Shown: positions 1 to 9,482, counted from the first letter of the stretch. The stretch: 64,000 nucleotides of DNA from Gammaproteobacteria bacterium (GCA_003567685.1 PWYW01000029.1:17122-81121), one strand, 5' to 3'. Notes: generated from the sequence alone by a model not told the origin. Numbers and translations are program-made.

Positions 1-72
1 GGAAGTCTCGGAGGAATTTCCTGGCGGTCCTTGCGCCTTTGCGGTTAGCCGATCTTTTGATCCCGCCGGTGA
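1..72. other. Left-edge intergenic stretch
   Basis: No gene is visible in these 72 bases, which lie downstream of the prpC stop. Read on the minus strand they contain a run of short purine-rich repeats (GCAAAGGCGCAAGGACCGCC) of a kind scattered in gammaproteobacterial intergenic DNA. No hairpin with a T-run is seen, so the prp operon may continue to the left, for example into prpD or acnD. That last point is inference. Confidence 0.3.
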
Positions 73-1194
73 TCAGCGCTCGTCGATGGCAGGAACCGAA
101 CGGTCTTCCGGACCGATGTAATCGGCACTGGGACGAATGATGCGATTGTTGGCACGCTGCTCCATGATGTGAGCTGCCCAGCCGGTCAACCGCGACATCA
201 CGAAAATGGGCGTGAAGAGACCCGTCGGAATCCCCATGAAGTGGTAGGCCGACGCATGGAAGAAGTCGGCATTGGCGAACAGACGCTTTTCGTCCCACAG
301 GATGCGCTCGACTTCTTCCGAGACCGGGAACAGCACCGTATCGCCCACTTCGGCCGCCAGCTTGCGCGACCACTCGCGAATGATGGCGTTACGCGGATCC
401 TTCTCGCGATAGACCGCATGGCCAAAGCCCATGATCTTTTCCTTGGCCGCCAGCATCCGGTGCACGTCCTCGCGCGCTTCCTCGACCGAGCCGTACTTCT
501 CGAGCATGGCCATGGCCATTTCGTTGGCACCGCCGTGCAACGGGCCACGCAGGGAACCGATGGCGCCGGTCACGCAGGAATGCATGTCCGACAGGGTAGA
601 AGCACACACCCGCGCGGTGAAGGTCGAAGCGTTGAATTCATGCTCGGCATACAAGATCAGCGAAACGTCCATCACCCGGGCATGCAGCTCGGCCGCCTTT
701 TTGCCATGCAACAAGTGCAGAAAGTGGCCGCCGATGCCGTCGTCGTCGGTCTCCACGTCGATGCGCACGCCGTCGTGGCTGTATCGATACCAGTAGGTAA
801 TCATGGACGGGAATGTCGCCAGCAGACGATCGGCAACATCCTGCTGGTTTTCGAAACCGCCTTCCTGCTCCAGGTTGCCCAGCACCGAGCAGCCGGTACG
901 CATCACGTCCATCGGGTGGGCGCTGGCCGGAATGCGCTCGAGCACTTCCTTCAGGGCGGCCGGCAAGCCGCGCAGCGATTTCAGGCGCGCGGTGTAGGCG
1001 GCCAGCTCATCACGGTTGGGCAGATGGCCCTTGAGGATCAGGTGGGCGACTTCGTTGAAGCTGGCCTTCTCGGCCAACTCGTCAACCGCGTAGCCGCGGT
1101 AGCGCAGGCTGTTGCCGGTTGCACCAACGGTGCAAATGGCAGTCTGGCCGGCGGATTGTCCTCGCAGGCCCGCTCCGGTGTTCTTCTCTGTCAT
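73..1194 (-). CDS. prpC: 2-methylcitrate synthase
   Basis: This enzyme condenses propionyl-CoA with oxaloacetate to 2-methylcitrate, the entry step of the 2-methylcitrate cycle for propionate, odd-chain fatty acids and branched amino acids. The 373-residue length fits PrpC rather than the longer hexameric GltA of about 430 residues. Citrate-synthase signatures are present: [10 protein letters not shown] near residue 220, with the first catalytic His, and [13 protein letters not shown] near residue 257, with the second His and substrate-binding Arg. The start overlaps the prpB stop by 4 bases, so the two genes are translationally coupled. A general citrate synthase is the alternative, but the partner gene argues against it. 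Confidence 0.9.
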   Translation of the reverse strand: MTEKNTGAGLRGQSAGQTAICTVGATGNSLRYRGYAVDELAEKASFNEVAHLILKGHLPNRDELAAYTARLKSLRGLPAALKEVLERIPASAHPMDVMRTGCSVLGNLEQEGGFENQQDVADRLLATFPSMITYWYRYSHDGVRIDVETDDDGIGGHFLHLLHGKKAAELHARVMDVSLILYAEHEFNASTFTARVCASTLSDMHSCVTGAIGSLRGPLHGGANEMAMAMLEKYGSVEEAREDVHRMLAAKEKIMGFGHAVYREKDPRNAIIREWSRKLAAEVGDTVLFPVSEEVERILWDEKRLFANADFFHASAYHFMGIPTGLFTPIFVMSRLTGWAAHIMEQRANNRIIRPSADYIGPEDRSVPAIDER

Positions 1195-2075
1195 TCCGAA
1201 TCCTTTGTAAACAGTTGGTCCAGCTTGTTCTCGAAATCGTGGTAGCCCAGCGCCTCATACAGATCGGCGCGGGTCTGCATGCGGTCAATCACGTCACGCT
1301 GATGCCCGTTCGCGGCAATCGAGGCGTAGACCGCGACCGCGGCCTGGCTCATTGCACGGAAAGCGCTCAACGGGTAAAGCACCATGCCGGCACCGGCTTC
1401 GCGCAGTTCATCCACCGAGAAAAGTGGCGTTTTGCCGAATTCGGTGATGTTGGCCAGGATGGGAACCGGAACGGCCTCTGAAAACGCCTTGAATTCCTCC
1501 AGGGTGTGCAGTGCCTCGGCAAAGATCATGTCGGCTCCGGCCTCGACATAGCGATTGGCGCGGTCGATGGCGGCACTCATGCCCTCCATGGCGTGGGCAT
1601 CGGTCCTGGCCATGAACACAAAGCTGTCATCGTGGCGAGCGTCGACCGCTGCGCGCACCCGGTCGACCATCTCCTCGGGACTCACCAACGCCTTGTTTGG
1701 ACGGTGACCACAGCGCTTGGCCTGAACCTGATCCTCCAGATGGACGGCGGCCACACCGGCACGTTCCATCTCGCGAATGGTGCGGGCAATGTTGAAAGCC
1801 CCCCCCCAGCCAGTGTCGATATCCACCAGCAGCGGTAATTCGCAACGGCCCGTGATCCGGCGTGCATCCTCGACCACATCGGCCAGTTGAGTGATGCCCA
1901 GATCCGGCAGACCGAAAGAGGCGTTGGCAACGCCCGCCCCGGATAGGTAAATGGCCTGATGACCAGCCCGTTCAGCCAGGACGGCGGTGTAAGCGTTGAT
2001 GGTTCCAACGATTTGCAACGGTGGCTGATCGGCCACCAGCTGCCTGAATCGGGCACCAGGAGAGTGCTTGGACAT
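1191..2075 (-). CDS. prpB: Methylisocitrate lyase
   Basis: PrpB cleaves 2-methylisocitrate to pyruvate and succinate, the last step of the 2-methylcitrate cycle. The 294-residue protein has the isocitrate-lyase/PEP-mutase barrel with the catalytic K-R-C-G-H loop ([10 protein letters not shown], near residue 120) and the metal-site stretch [12 protein letters not shown] near residue 85. The KRCGH form is typical of methylisocitrate lyases. It is the first gene of the prpB-prpC pair and overlaps prpC by 4 bases. No clear Shine-Dalgarno precedes the ATG. No prpR regulator is seen in the window, so control is unknown. Confidence 0.93.
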   Translation of the reverse strand: MSKHSPGARFRQLVADQPPLQIVGTINAYTAVLAERAGHQAIYLSGAGVANASFGLPDLGITQLADVVEDARRITGRCELPLLVDIDTGWGGAFNIARTIREMERAGVAAVHLEDQVQAKRCGHRPNKALVSPEEMVDRVRAAVDARHDDSFVFMARTDAHAMEGMSAAIDRANRYVEAGADMIFAEALHTLEEFKAFSEAVPVPILANITEFGKTPLFSVDELREAGAGMVLYPLSAFRAMSQAAVAVYASIAANGHQRDVIDRMQTRADLYEALGYHDFENKLDQLFTKDSE

Positions 2076-2116
2076 GGGCGCAAAGTTCCGTACGAAAGAT
2101 AACGCCTCAGTTTACA

Positions 2117-2151
2117 CAAAAAAAAAGCGGTGCCGCCAAGACGACACCGCT
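2117..2151 (-). terminator. Rho-independent terminator of the FAD oxidase gene
   Basis: On the minus strand, AGCGGTG (2145-2151) pairs with CACCGCT (2126-2132) around a 12-base loop and is followed by at least eight T (2117-2125). It lies about 140 bases after the oxidase stop and just upstream of prpB, so it separates the two transcripts. Confidence 0.8.
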
Positions 2152-2292
2152 CAAGCCCTCTTTATGACGAAACCCAAGGGGAGGTTTCCAACAGTGCGTC
2201 CTTCCAGCAAAGGAACGCCCTACCAGCCAAGAGGTGTTTGCAGTTTGCATGAACCAGCTGCGGAGCGAATCAGTAAAAACTCTCCGCGACAA
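2152..2292. other. Untranslated stretch downstream of the oxidase
   Basis: There is no credible gene here. Short open frames on both strands have no ribosome site and no recognisable product. It is most simply read as the 3' untranslated region of the minus-strand oxidase gene. Confidence 0.4.
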
Positions 2293-3633
2293 CTAAGAGA
2301 TTTCTTGGTCATCTAGGATTTTTCTTAGCTTTTGATCGCGATACCAGTCCCTGGCCTGCAAGGACCAGTAACGCAGCTGAACCGCCAGGCGGCCGGCGAC
2401 CCCGCCTGCCCATTGTGGCTGCCAGAACTGAAAGGCGTTCAGGCGTGTCGAATCGCCGTCCAGGGCTTCGGCAATGACGTGTCCGGCCAGCGTGGTTGGT
2501 GCCATGCCATGGCCGCCAAACGCCAAAGCATGGAACAGCCCTCGCTCGGTTTCACCCAGCAGGGGCATCTGGTGGCGGGCATAACTCATCCAACCGCCCC
2601 AGGCATAGTCAAAATTGACCGTGGAAAGACTCGGAAAGACTCGCGCCAAATCGGCTCTCAACAGCCTGCGAATGGCATCGGGCGAACGATCAGCAATCGA
2701 AATCCGGCCTCCCCAAAGCAGCCGCTGCTCTGCCAGGGGGCGGTAATAATCAAAGGCAAAGCGGTTGTCGTACACCGCGACACCGCTGGGAAGCGTCCTC
2801 GCCAGACACTTTCCCAGGGGCTCGGTCACAGCGATGTAGGTAGCGATGGGTTGTAGGGCCCGTTGAACACGCGGAAACAGCCGGCGGTCGTATCCGCCAG
2901 TTGCCAACACGACCCGGTCGCAATCAACTGGTCCACTGCCCGTTTCCAAACGCCAACCATTTTTGCCCCGTTCCAGGGCCAACACGGGGCATTCCTCGAA
3001 CAGCACGCCGCCGTGCTGACGGAAATGGTCGGAAAGCCCGCGAACATAGGCCAGCGGATTGAAATGGAAACTCCCTGGCTCCAGCAAGCCACCGCCGTAG
3101 CGCGGGCTTCGAACATGGGTCGGCATCTGATCCGGGGAGACAGGCAAAAGCTCAAAATCAAGGTCCTCCATCCAGCGCTGGCGCTGTCGCTCCAGCGCTG
3201 AAGGATCATCAAACCAATCGGCCAACAGAACACCGGCTGGGTTGAACTGGCAGTCAATCGCCAGTGTCTCGACATTACTGCGGATCTGTTGAACGGCTTC
3301 TCGCGTCCAGCCGTGCAAGCGACGAGCTTCATGCCGGCCTACCTGGGCAATCAGCGCTTCGGGGCCCAGTGAATAACCAGCAAAGACAAAGCCTCCATTC
3401 CGACCGCTGGCACCCGCGCCAACCCGACCCATCTCGAAAAGGGCGACCGGGCCGAGCCCCCGGCGCTGGGCCTCGAAAGCCGCACTCAAGCCCGCCAACC
3501 CTGCCCCGATTACCGCAACGGGATAGCGCCGTTTCAAGTAACCGTTTGGACCCCGGATGCCGATGGATTCCCGACTGTCGGGCCGGGATTCGTACCAGCT
3601 CAAACCCGGCCAACGTTGCTCGATTCTGCTCAT
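2293..3633 (-). CDS. DAO-family FAD-dependent amine/amino-acid oxidase
   Basis: This is a 446-residue flavoprotein of the DAO (glycine/D-amino-acid oxidase, PuuB-like) family. After about 35 residues comes the dinucleotide fold VAVIGAGLAGLSAA, followed by the ASGRNGGFV flavin contact typical of gamma-glutamylputrescine-oxidase-like enzymes. A second FAD stretch is VVLATGGYD, and near the C-terminus are WGGWMSYARHQMPLLG and ALAFGGHGMAPTTLAG. The ATG at 3633 (protein MSRIEQRW) was chosen because it begins the conserved N-terminus; a longer frame would run into the divergent phhA promoter. The substrate cannot be told from sequence. The neighbouring phhA gene hints at amino-acid catabolism. Confidence 0.8.
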   Translation of the reverse strand: MSRIEQRWPGLSWYESRPDSRESIGIRGPNGYLKRRYPVAVIGAGLAGLSAAFEAQRRGLGPVALFEMGRVGAGASGRNGGFVFAGYSLGPEALIAQVGRHEARRLHGWTREAVQQIRSNVETLAIDCQFNPAGVLLADWFDDPSALERQRQRWMEDLDFELLPVSPDQMPTHVRSPRYGGGLLEPGSFHFNPLAYVRGLSDHFRQHGGVLFEECPVLALERGKNGWRLETGSGPVDCDRVVLATGGYDRRLFPRVQRALQPIATYIAVTEPLGKCLARTLPSGVAVYDNRFAFDYYRPLAEQRLLWGGRISIADRSPDAIRRLLRADLARVFPSLSTVNFDYAWGGWMSYARHQMPLLGETERGLFHALAFGGHGMAPTTLAGHVIAEALDGDSTRLNAFQFWQPQWAGGVAGRLAVQLRYWSLQARDWYRDQKLRKILDDQEIS

Positions 3634-3651
3634 GGACTCTCCATTGGCTGG

Positions 3652-3660
3652 TGCTACACT
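3652..3660 (+). promoter_or_regulatory. Candidate extended -10 promoter of phhA
   Basis: TGCTACACT matches the extended -10 form TGnTATAAT at four of six hexamer positions and lies 37 bases before the phhA start in the 63-base divergent gap. No good -35 is present, as expected for an extended -10 promoter. This is a visual match only. Confidence 0.35.
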
Positions 3661-3696
3661 TTTAGGAGTTTTTTTGCCAAAATGCGGAGTTATTCC

Positions 3697-4497
3697 ATGG
3701 GTAAATCTACGAAATACGAAGCCAAGATACCCGACGAAAATGGCATCATCTCCTACAACGACGATGAACATGCCGTTTGGTCAGACTTGTACGCGCGTCA
3801 GATCAAGATCATTGACGGGCGCGCCTGCCAGGAATTCCAGGATGGGCTGGAGATTCTGAATCTCCCTCAAGATCGCATTCCCCAGCCTCGCGAAGTCTCC
3901 AAAACCCTGATGGAACGAACCGGCTGGCAAGTCGAACCGGTGCCGGCGCTGATCAACTTTGACCGATTTTTCAAACTGCTGGCGGAAAAAAAATTTCCCG
4001 CCGCTTCCTTCATCCGTAGCCGTGAAGAGATGGACTATCTGCAGGAGCCGGATATCTTTCATGAAATCTTCGGCCACACAGCCATGCTTACCCATCAGGC
4101 ATTCGCCGACTTCACCGAAGCCTACGGTAAAGCCGGCGTCAAGGCCAGCAAGCAGGAACGCGTATTTCTGGCAAGACTCTACTGGTTCACGGTGGAGTTC
4201 GGCATGCTGCAAACCACTGATGGCGTGAAAATTTACGGCGGCGGCATTGCCTCATCGCCGGGAGAAACCTTGTATTCGATGGAAAGTCCGGAGCCTATTC
4301 GGCGTCCGTTCGACCCAATCGATGCGCTGAGAACGCCCTACCGCATCGACATTTATCAAACCGTGTATTACATCCTCGACCGGATGGATGATCTGTTCGA
4401 TCTCGCCCGGGCCGACCTCCTGTCTCTGATCAGGGAAGCGCGTGCCCTCGGCCAGTTCGAACCCACCTACCCGCCCAAAGAAAAGGAAGCCGCCTGA
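3697..4497 (+). CDS. phhA: Phenylalanine 4-hydroxylase
   Basis: PhhA converts phenylalanine to tyrosine using tetrahydrobiopterin, O2 and non-haem iron. At 266 residues it has the length of the bacterial single-domain enzyme. The iron ligands are visible: HEIFGH (residues 122-127) supplies two His, and the Glu of FTVEFG (residue 167) is the third. The ATG at 3697 is chosen because GGAG lies 7 bases upstream; an in-frame ATG at 3682 is the alternative. The cofactor-recycling gene phhB follows after 2 bases, so the two are co-transcribed. Confidence 0.95.
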   Translation: MGKSTKYEAKIPDENGIISYNDDEHAVWSDLYARQIKIIDGRACQEFQDGLEILNLPQDRIPQPREVSKTLMERTGWQVEPVPALINFDRFFKLLAEKKFPAASFIRSREEMDYLQEPDIFHEIFGHTAMLTHQAFADFTEAYGKAGVKASKQERVFLARLYWFTVEFGMLQTTDGVKIYGGGIASSPGETLYSMESPEPIRRPFDPIDALRTPYRIDIYQTVYYILDRMDDLFDLARADLLSLIREARALGQFEPTYPPKEKEAA

Positions 4498-4499
4498 CC

Positions 4500-4850
4500 A
4501 TGAGCACCGCCAATACCGATCAACTGACCGAGAAAAAATGCCTTCCTTGCGAAGGCGGCACCGACCCCTTGGGTCGTGAGCGGGTGGCCACCCTGCTGGC
4601 CCAGGTGCCTGGCTGGCAGGTCAGCGACGATGGCAAGAAAATCTATCGCCGCTTCGAATTCAAGGGCTTCTACAAAACCATGGCTTTCATCAACGCGATG
4701 GCGTGGATCGCCAACCAGGAGGCCCATCACCCGGACTTCGAAGCCGGCTATAACTTCTGCCTGGTCCACTTCACCACGCACGCGATCGATGGCCTTAGCG
4801 AGAACGATTTCATCTGCGCCGCCAAGCTGAACAAGCTGCTCGATGACTGA
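4500..4850 (+). CDS. phhB: Pterin-4a-carbinolamine dehydratase
   Basis: This protein dehydrates the 4a-carbinolamine formed by phenylalanine hydroxylase so the pterin cofactor can be reduced again. The 116 residues carry the family signature EAHHPDFEAGYN, with its catalytic His pair, followed by TTHAIDGLSENDF. It starts 2 bases after phhA and its end overlaps the next gene by 8 bases. The next gene belongs functionally to a different module, so the overlap may reflect operon compaction only. Confidence 0.95.
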   Translation: MSTANTDQLTEKKCLPCEGGTDPLGRERVATLLAQVPGWQVSDDGKKIYRRFEFKGFYKTMAFINAMAWIANQEAHHPDFEAGYNFCLVHFTTHAIDGLSENDFICAAKLNKLLDD

Positions 4851-5796
4851 GGCATCCGCGCTTGCAACCCGTGCCGAGGCGCCAATGGCGGCCCTCGGCA
4901 GGGCTCGTAGCGCCGTCAACCAGGTCATCCTCGGCAAAGCCGAAGTCGTTGACCTGGCCTTCTCGGCACTACTGGCCGGTGGTCATTTGCTGTTGGAAGA
5001 CTTGCCCGGCGTCGGCAAGACCACGCTCGCCCAGGCCATGTCGTTGAGCCTGGGCGGCGACTGGCAGCGCATCCAGTTCACTAACGACATGCTGCCCGCC
5101 GATATCGTTGGGGTTTCGATTTTCCAGCAGGCGCAGGAACAGTTTGAATTTCGACCCGGTCCAATCTTCGCCAATGTGGTGTTGGCCGATGAAATCAACC
5201 GGGCCACGCCCCGAACTCAGTCGGCGCTTCTGGAAGCCATGGCCGAACGCCAGGTGACTGTCGACGGGCAAACGTTTCCGCTGCCCGAACCGTTCTTCGT
5301 GATTGCCACCCAGAACCCACTGGACCTTGTAGGCACCTACCCATTGCCCGACTCTCAGCTCGACCGCTTTCTACTTCGGACCAGCATCGGCTACCCGTCC
5401 GCGACCGAAGAGCGTCGATTGCTGGTCGAACCCGATCGTCGAGACCTGCTGTCCCGCTTCGAGCCATCGCTCGACCCAGGCGGCGTTTCCGATCTGATGG
5501 CGCTGGCCACGGATCTGCCTGTTTCCGAGCCGCTGCTCGACTACATTCAGAATCTGATCGCTGCAACACGTCAACATGGTGGCCTCAAAGCGGGCTTGTC
5601 CCCTCGTGCCGGTCTTGCCCTGGTGCGTGCGGCCCGAGCCTGGTCGCTGGTCAATGGACTGAACTACTGCGCGCCAGAAGCCGTCAAGGCGGTTTTCCCA
5701 TCGTTGGCGACGCATCGCCTGGAAACCCGACCGGAAAGCGGGCTGGACAGTGCAGCGGTCGTGGAAGAGATCCTCGGCACCACGCGGGTGCCCTGA
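4843..5796 (+). CDS. MoxR-family AAA+ ATPase
   Basis: MoxR proteins are AAA+ chaperone-like ATPases that work with DUF58 and von Willebrand-type partners at the membrane. The 317-residue protein has Walker A (GVGKTTL, near residue 63), Walker B (VVLADEINRA), a sensor-1 region (FFVIATQNP) and the MoxR-typical GTYPLPDSQLDRF stretch. It is followed by the DUF58 and transglutaminase genes, the usual MoxR triad. Its ATG lies inside the 3' end of phhB (ATGACTGA overlap). Confidence 0.9.
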   Translation: MTEASALATRAEAPMAALGRARSAVNQVILGKAEVVDLAFSALLAGGHLLLEDLPGVGKTTLAQAMSLSLGGDWQRIQFTNDMLPADIVGVSIFQQAQEQFEFRPGPIFANVVLADEINRATPRTQSALLEAMAERQVTVDGQTFPLPEPFFVIATQNPLDLVGTYPLPDSQLDRFLLRTSIGYPSATEERRLLVEPDRRDLLSRFEPSLDPGGVSDLMALATDLPVSEPLLDYIQNLIAATRQHGGLKAGLSPRAGLALVRAARAWSLVNGLNYCAPEAVKAVFPSLATHRLETRPESGLDSAAVVEEILGTTRVP

Positions 5797-5849
5797 GCGT
5801 TTGCCGCTTCGACAACCTCCGACTTCAGTACTGGTAGCAGGAGCCCCCC

Positions 5850-6803
5850 ATTCGCGCCGAGCAACATTTCCACCGCTGGTTCAATGGTTGGGTGAAGCGC
5901 CGCGCGCCCGCCAATCCGCCGCTGACCATCCAGTACCGCCAGGTGTTCATCCTGCCCACTCGTTTCGGCTGGACCCTGGCACTGTTGATGTTCGCCATGC
6001 TCATGGGCAGTTTGAACTTCAACAACAACCTGGGTCTTCTGACCACCTTTATCGTCGCCGGCCTGGCACTGAACTCCATGCTGATGGCCTATCACAACCT
6101 GCGCGGGCTACGCCTGCTTCACTGCACGGCAAAACCGGTTCATGCCGGTGATACCGCCAGGCTTGTTGTCACCCTCAGCGACCAGGACGGACGATCACGA
6201 CCCGCCCTTGAAATTCGCAGTCACGACGGGCTGAGCGGCTTCGACCTGGACGGCATCAACCTGGAAACTGTGGAAATTCCGCTACGGACACATCAACGGG
6301 GCTGGTTGTCCCCCGGGCGCCTGAGAATTCAAACCAGTCACCCAATCGGACTGTTCGAGGCCTGGGCGTGGTTCTGGCCGGCTCAACGCGTGCTGGTCTG
6401 GCCAAGACCCGCCGAAAACCCGCCGCCATTACCGCGTGGTGCCGGCGACGACGGAGGCCGGCAAATCAGCCGACAGACTGACAGTGACAACTTCCACAGC
6501 CTGCGCAACTGGCGCCCGGAGGATCCGGTTCATCGCATCGCCTGGAAAGCCAGCCAGCGACACCAGGCCCTGCTGGCTCGCGAGTTTCGCGCGGAAGTGT
6601 CCGAGCAGGTAGTGCTGGACCTTGCCCGAACCCCGGCGTCCGGCCTTGAGCAACGCATCAGCGTGCTCACCGCGTGGGTGATGCAGGCGCATCGAGAGGG
6701 GATCGACTGGACGCTGAATCTCGGCAAGCAGTCGATTGGTCCCGCCCATGGCGAGCGCCACCTGAACGCCTGCCTGCGTGCCCTCGCGGAGTTCGGCCAG
6801 TGA
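5850..6803 (+). CDS. DUF58 domain protein, apparent ATT start
   Basis: This is a membrane-anchored DUF58 protein of about 317 residues. Two adjacent hydrophobic segments (FGWTLALLMFAMLMGS and GLLTTFIVAGLALNSML) are followed by a cytoplasmic domain holding the family motif HSLRNWRPEDPVHRIAWK. The usual family N-terminus (charged residues before FILPTRFGW) is encoded upstream of the first GTG (5892). The only start that keeps it is ATT at 5850, preceded by AGGAG at a 6-base spacing; a TAG at 5835 closes the frame further upstream. GTG at 5892 remains the fallback but has no ribosome site. The 3' end overlaps the next start. Confidence 0.8.
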   Translation: MRAEQHFHRWFNGWVKRRAPANPPLTIQYRQVFILPTRFGWTLALLMFAMLMGSLNFNNNLGLLTTFIVAGLALNSMLMAYHNLRGLRLLHCTAKPVHAGDTARLVVTLSDQDGRSRPALEIRSHDGLSGFDLDGINLETVEIPLRTHQRGWLSPGRLRIQTSHPIGLFEAWAWFWPAQRVLVWPRPAENPPPLPRGAGDDGGRQISRQTDSDNFHSLRNWRPEDPVHRIAWKASQRHQALLAREFRAEVSEQVVLDLARTPASGLEQRISVLTAWVMQAHREGIDWTLNLGKQSIGPAHGERHLNACLRALAEFGQ

Positions 6804-8884
6804 CGACCGCTCTGGAGCGCTGGTTCCGTCCCCGCCTTCCAGGCCCTGGCGAGCTGACCCCGGCCGCTGTCTACTGGACACTGGCCGCTTTCCTTGTCGC
6901 CGCCTTCCCCCACCTCATGGCCATGCCGCCCGCGCTGGCGGCCACCGTAGTCGCGCTTATTGGCTGGCGGGGAATGGCGGTTTGGCGGGGCTGGCGTCCC
7001 GTGCCCGGGCCCGTCCGGGTGGTACTGACGCTGACGCTGCTGGCCCTGGTGGTAATCGCTTTCGGTGCCAGTTGGGGCCGAAGGCTGGCCACCGCCCTGC
7101 TATGCGTGATGCTGGCTGCCAAACTGATGGAAATGTTTCGCGTCCGCGACCTTCGAATGGTGGCCTCGGTGTGTTTTTTCCTGGTTGCCACCCAGTTCCT
7201 GTTCAACGAGCGGTTGGTTTACCTGAGCTATCTGGTTGCCGGCTGCTGGTTGGCCACCCAGGCACTGGGCCAGATTCAGCGAATTCAGGTCAATCAACGT
7301 CGTGGACAAGACAGGCAGGCCAGTCCCGGTGCCTCAGGCACATCCGGCCTGCTATCGGTGCAGAGCCTTCGCCAGTCCGGGCGACTGCTGGTCATGGCTT
7401 TGCCCGTTGCACTGATTCTATTTTTTCTGTTTCCCCGCCTGGCCCAACCGCTTTGGGGTTTGCCCGAAGAGGCCATGGATGGACGAACCGGCTTGTCGGA
7501 CAGCATGTCGCCCGGCAGCATCTCGGAATTGTTCCTCGACCATTCACCAGCTTTTCGGGTTGAATTTGAGGGTCCACCACCACCGCCCCAAATGCGTTAT
7601 TGGCGGGGACCAGTGCTGTGGCGGTTTGACGGCAACACCTGGCAGCGAGCCTTTTTCTCCGACCAGCGTCTTTCCGAACCGCCTTTGGAGACCGAGGCCA
7701 GCATCCGCTATCGCATGCAGCTCGAACCACATGAACGACGATGGTTGCTGGCAATGGATCACCCGGTCAGCTCGACGTTTCCAGAGTCGCGCATAACGGT
7801 TGACCACCATCTGATCAGTCGCCGTCCGGTCACCACGCTCAGCCAATACGACGTTGTCTCGACACCCGACGCATTGATCTCGCCGGTGTTGACCGACGTG
7901 CAGCGTAATATGGCATTGCACCTGCCCCAGGAAAGGAATCCGCGCACCCGAGCGCTGGCGGAAGAGCTTCGTCAACAGTACGCCGACGATCAGGCTCTGA
8001 TCAACGCGGTTCTTCGCTGGTTCAATGAAGAACCGTTCTACTACAGCCTGAGCGTTACCCCGCTGGGTCGCCACGGTGCAGATGAGTTTCTGTTCGACCT
8101 TCGCACCGGCTACTGCGAATACTACGCATCGGCTTTCGCCATTCTGATGCGCTCCGCCGGCATTCCCGCCCGGGTTGTCACGGGCTACCAGGGCGGATTC
8201 TGGAGTGAATCCGGCCAATATCTCCTGGTCCGCCAGTCCGATGCCCATGCCTGGAACGAAGTCTGGCTGGAAGGCCAGGGTTGGGTTCGGGTTGACCCGA
8301 CTGCCGCCGTAGCGCCCGACCGAATCCGGGAAGGCTCCCGCAGCGTGGTGGAGAGCGGTCGGGCCCTGCGTGACGCTGGCTGGTTGATGAATCTCCGTAA
8401 CCAGTACGACCGTGTGCAGCATCTCTGGAACCGCTGGGTACTGGGCTTCGATGCCGAGCGTCAGCAAGACTTTCTCCAACGTCTCGGGCTGCCTGAGATG
8501 ACTGCCACGCAGATCGGTTTGCTCATGCTTGCCGCACTTAGCCTGTTTTTACTCCCGCTGACCTGGTTTCTGTTTCGCGTATCGGGACAGCGGCCGTTGA
8601 GCCGTGCAGAGCGGGCCTGGAAAACAGTACGCCGACGCCTCGCACGCCTTGGGCTGCACGCCCAACCCTCGGAAACTCCACGCGAATTTGCCGGTCGAAT
8701 TTGCCGTGAGCTGGACAGTGGCGAGCGTCAACTGGTTCAGTTGGCAATCATGTTCAGCCAGCTACACTATGGCGTGCCGAGTGCTCGTTTACTCGAGCAG
8801 TTTGAGCGATCGGCGCAACTCTTCCGACCACTGCGTCGGGGAAAAAACCGCTTTCCGAGACTGAGCTTTGGCCGGGAGCTTTGA
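6800..8884 (+). CDS. DUF3488/transglutaminase-like membrane protein (TgpA type)
   Basis: This protein of about 694 residues has an N-terminal block of hydrophobic helices (roughly residues 20-210), a periplasmic transglutaminase-like domain, one further helix (near residues 573-590) and a short cytoplasmic tail. The catalytic triad is visible: Cys439 in TGYCEYY, His483 in DAHAWNEVW and Asp499 in RVDPTAAV. GTG at 6800 is preferred because it overlaps the DUF58 stop (GTGA) and has GGAG 8 bases upstream. A longer frame only adds residues from inside the DUF58 gene. In Pseudomonas the homologue TgpA is essential, but its substrate is unknown. Confidence 0.9.
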   Translation: MTTALERWFRPRLPGPGELTPAAVYWTLAAFLVAAFPHLMAMPPALAATVVALIGWRGMAVWRGWRPVPGPVRVVLTLTLLALVVIAFGASWGRRLATALLCVMLAAKLMEMFRVRDLRMVASVCFFLVATQFLFNERLVYLSYLVAGCWLATQALGQIQRIQVNQRRGQDRQASPGASGTSGLLSVQSLRQSGRLLVMALPVALILFFLFPRLAQPLWGLPEEAMDGRTGLSDSMSPGSISELFLDHSPAFRVEFEGPPPPPQMRYWRGPVLWRFDGNTWQRAFFSDQRLSEPPLETEASIRYRMQLEPHERRWLLAMDHPVSSTFPESRITVDHHLISRRPVTTLSQYDVVSTPDALISPVLTDVQRNMALHLPQERNPRTRALAEELRQQYADDQALINAVLRWFNEEPFYYSLSVTPLGRHGADEFLFDLRTGYCEYYASAFAILMRSAGIPARVVTGYQGGFWSESGQYLLVRQSDAHAWNEVWLEGQGWVRVDPTAAVAPDRIREGSRSVVESGRALRDAGWLMNLRNQYDRVQHLWNRWVLGFDAERQQDFLQRLGLPEMTATQIGLLMLAALSLFLLPLTWFLFRVSGQRPLSRAERAWKTVRRRLARLGLHAQPSETPREFAGRICRELDSGERQLVQLAIMFSQLHYGVPSARLLEQFERSAQLFRPLRRGKNRFPRLSFGREL

Positions 8885-8903
8885 GTGTTTGATGGAGTAG
8901 ACC

Positions 8904-9455
8904 ATGCACAAACCCTTTCGTGTTGTTCTTCCGGTGCTGGCAATCACTGGTCTTTTGTTGGCGGGCTGCGCCACCACTCCGGCACCGCTGGCCGGCGACT
9001 TTCCCGACTTCCAGCCAAACCAGGCCACTGAGCGCTCCCTGGGTGCCGTGGTGCGCTGGGGAGGCCATGTCATCGAGACCCGGCCGGGGCGCGAGAGAAC
9101 CTGTATCGAGCTGCTCGCCAGGCCCCTGGATCGTGATCTTCGCCCGGCCGAAGGGGACCACCATTTCGGCCGTTTTCTGGCCTGTAGGGAAGGCTTTGTC
9201 GACCCCGCCATGCTCAGCGAAGGCCGGGCCATCACCGTCATCGGACGCTTGACAGACTTCACCGACGGCACGATCGGCGAATTCGTCTACCGCTATCCGA
9301 CGCTGGACGCCGACACGCTGTACATCTGGCCAGAAACCGCGGAAACCGTTTTCATTCATGATCCGTGGTGGCCCTACTACGACCCATGGTGGCCGCATCG
9401 ATCACGAGCAGGCGCACGCACTCGCGTATCAGGCAGCGTCATTATCATTCGCTAA
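8904..9455 (+). CDS. slp: Slp-family outer-membrane lipoprotein
   Basis: A 183-residue lipoprotein. The signal peptide ends in the lipobox LLAGC with Cys22. The body matches the Slp family (starvation-induced lipoprotein), with segments GAVVRWGGHVIETRPG, TCIELLARPLD and GRLTDFTDGTIGEFVYRYP. The C-terminus is Trp/Pro/His-rich (DPWWPYYDPWWPH) and ends in hydrophobic residues. GGAG lies 6 bases before the ATG. It follows the transglutaminase gene by 19 bases and may be co-transcribed. The role of Slp proteins is poorly defined; envelope stabilisation has been proposed. Confidence 0.85.
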   Translation: MHKPFRVVLPVLAITGLLLAGCATTPAPLAGDFPDFQPNQATERSLGAVVRWGGHVIETRPGRERTCIELLARPLDRDLRPAEGDHHFGRFLACREGFVDPAMLSEGRAITVIGRLTDFTDGTIGEFVYRYPTLDADTLYIWPETAETVFIHDPWWPYYDPWWPHRSRAGARTRVSGSVIIIR

Positions 9456-9482
9456 TACTAAGACCTTCGTATACGCCATTCA

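Noticed and set aside
73..1194. prpC read as the general citrate synthase gltA
   Set aside because: The length of 373 residues and the 4-base overlap with methylisocitrate lyase favour 2-methylcitrate synthase.
169..1245. Long open frame on the + strand opposite prpC
   Set aside because: It is the antisense shadow of a well-supported gene with strong codon bias. It has no ribosome site and no recognisable protein motif.
3616..3696. N-terminal extension of phhA to 3616
   Set aside because: The extra residues include a hydrophobic stretch not found in PhhA, and the start would lie inside the oxidase gene and upstream of the promoter. GGAG at a good spacing supports 3697.
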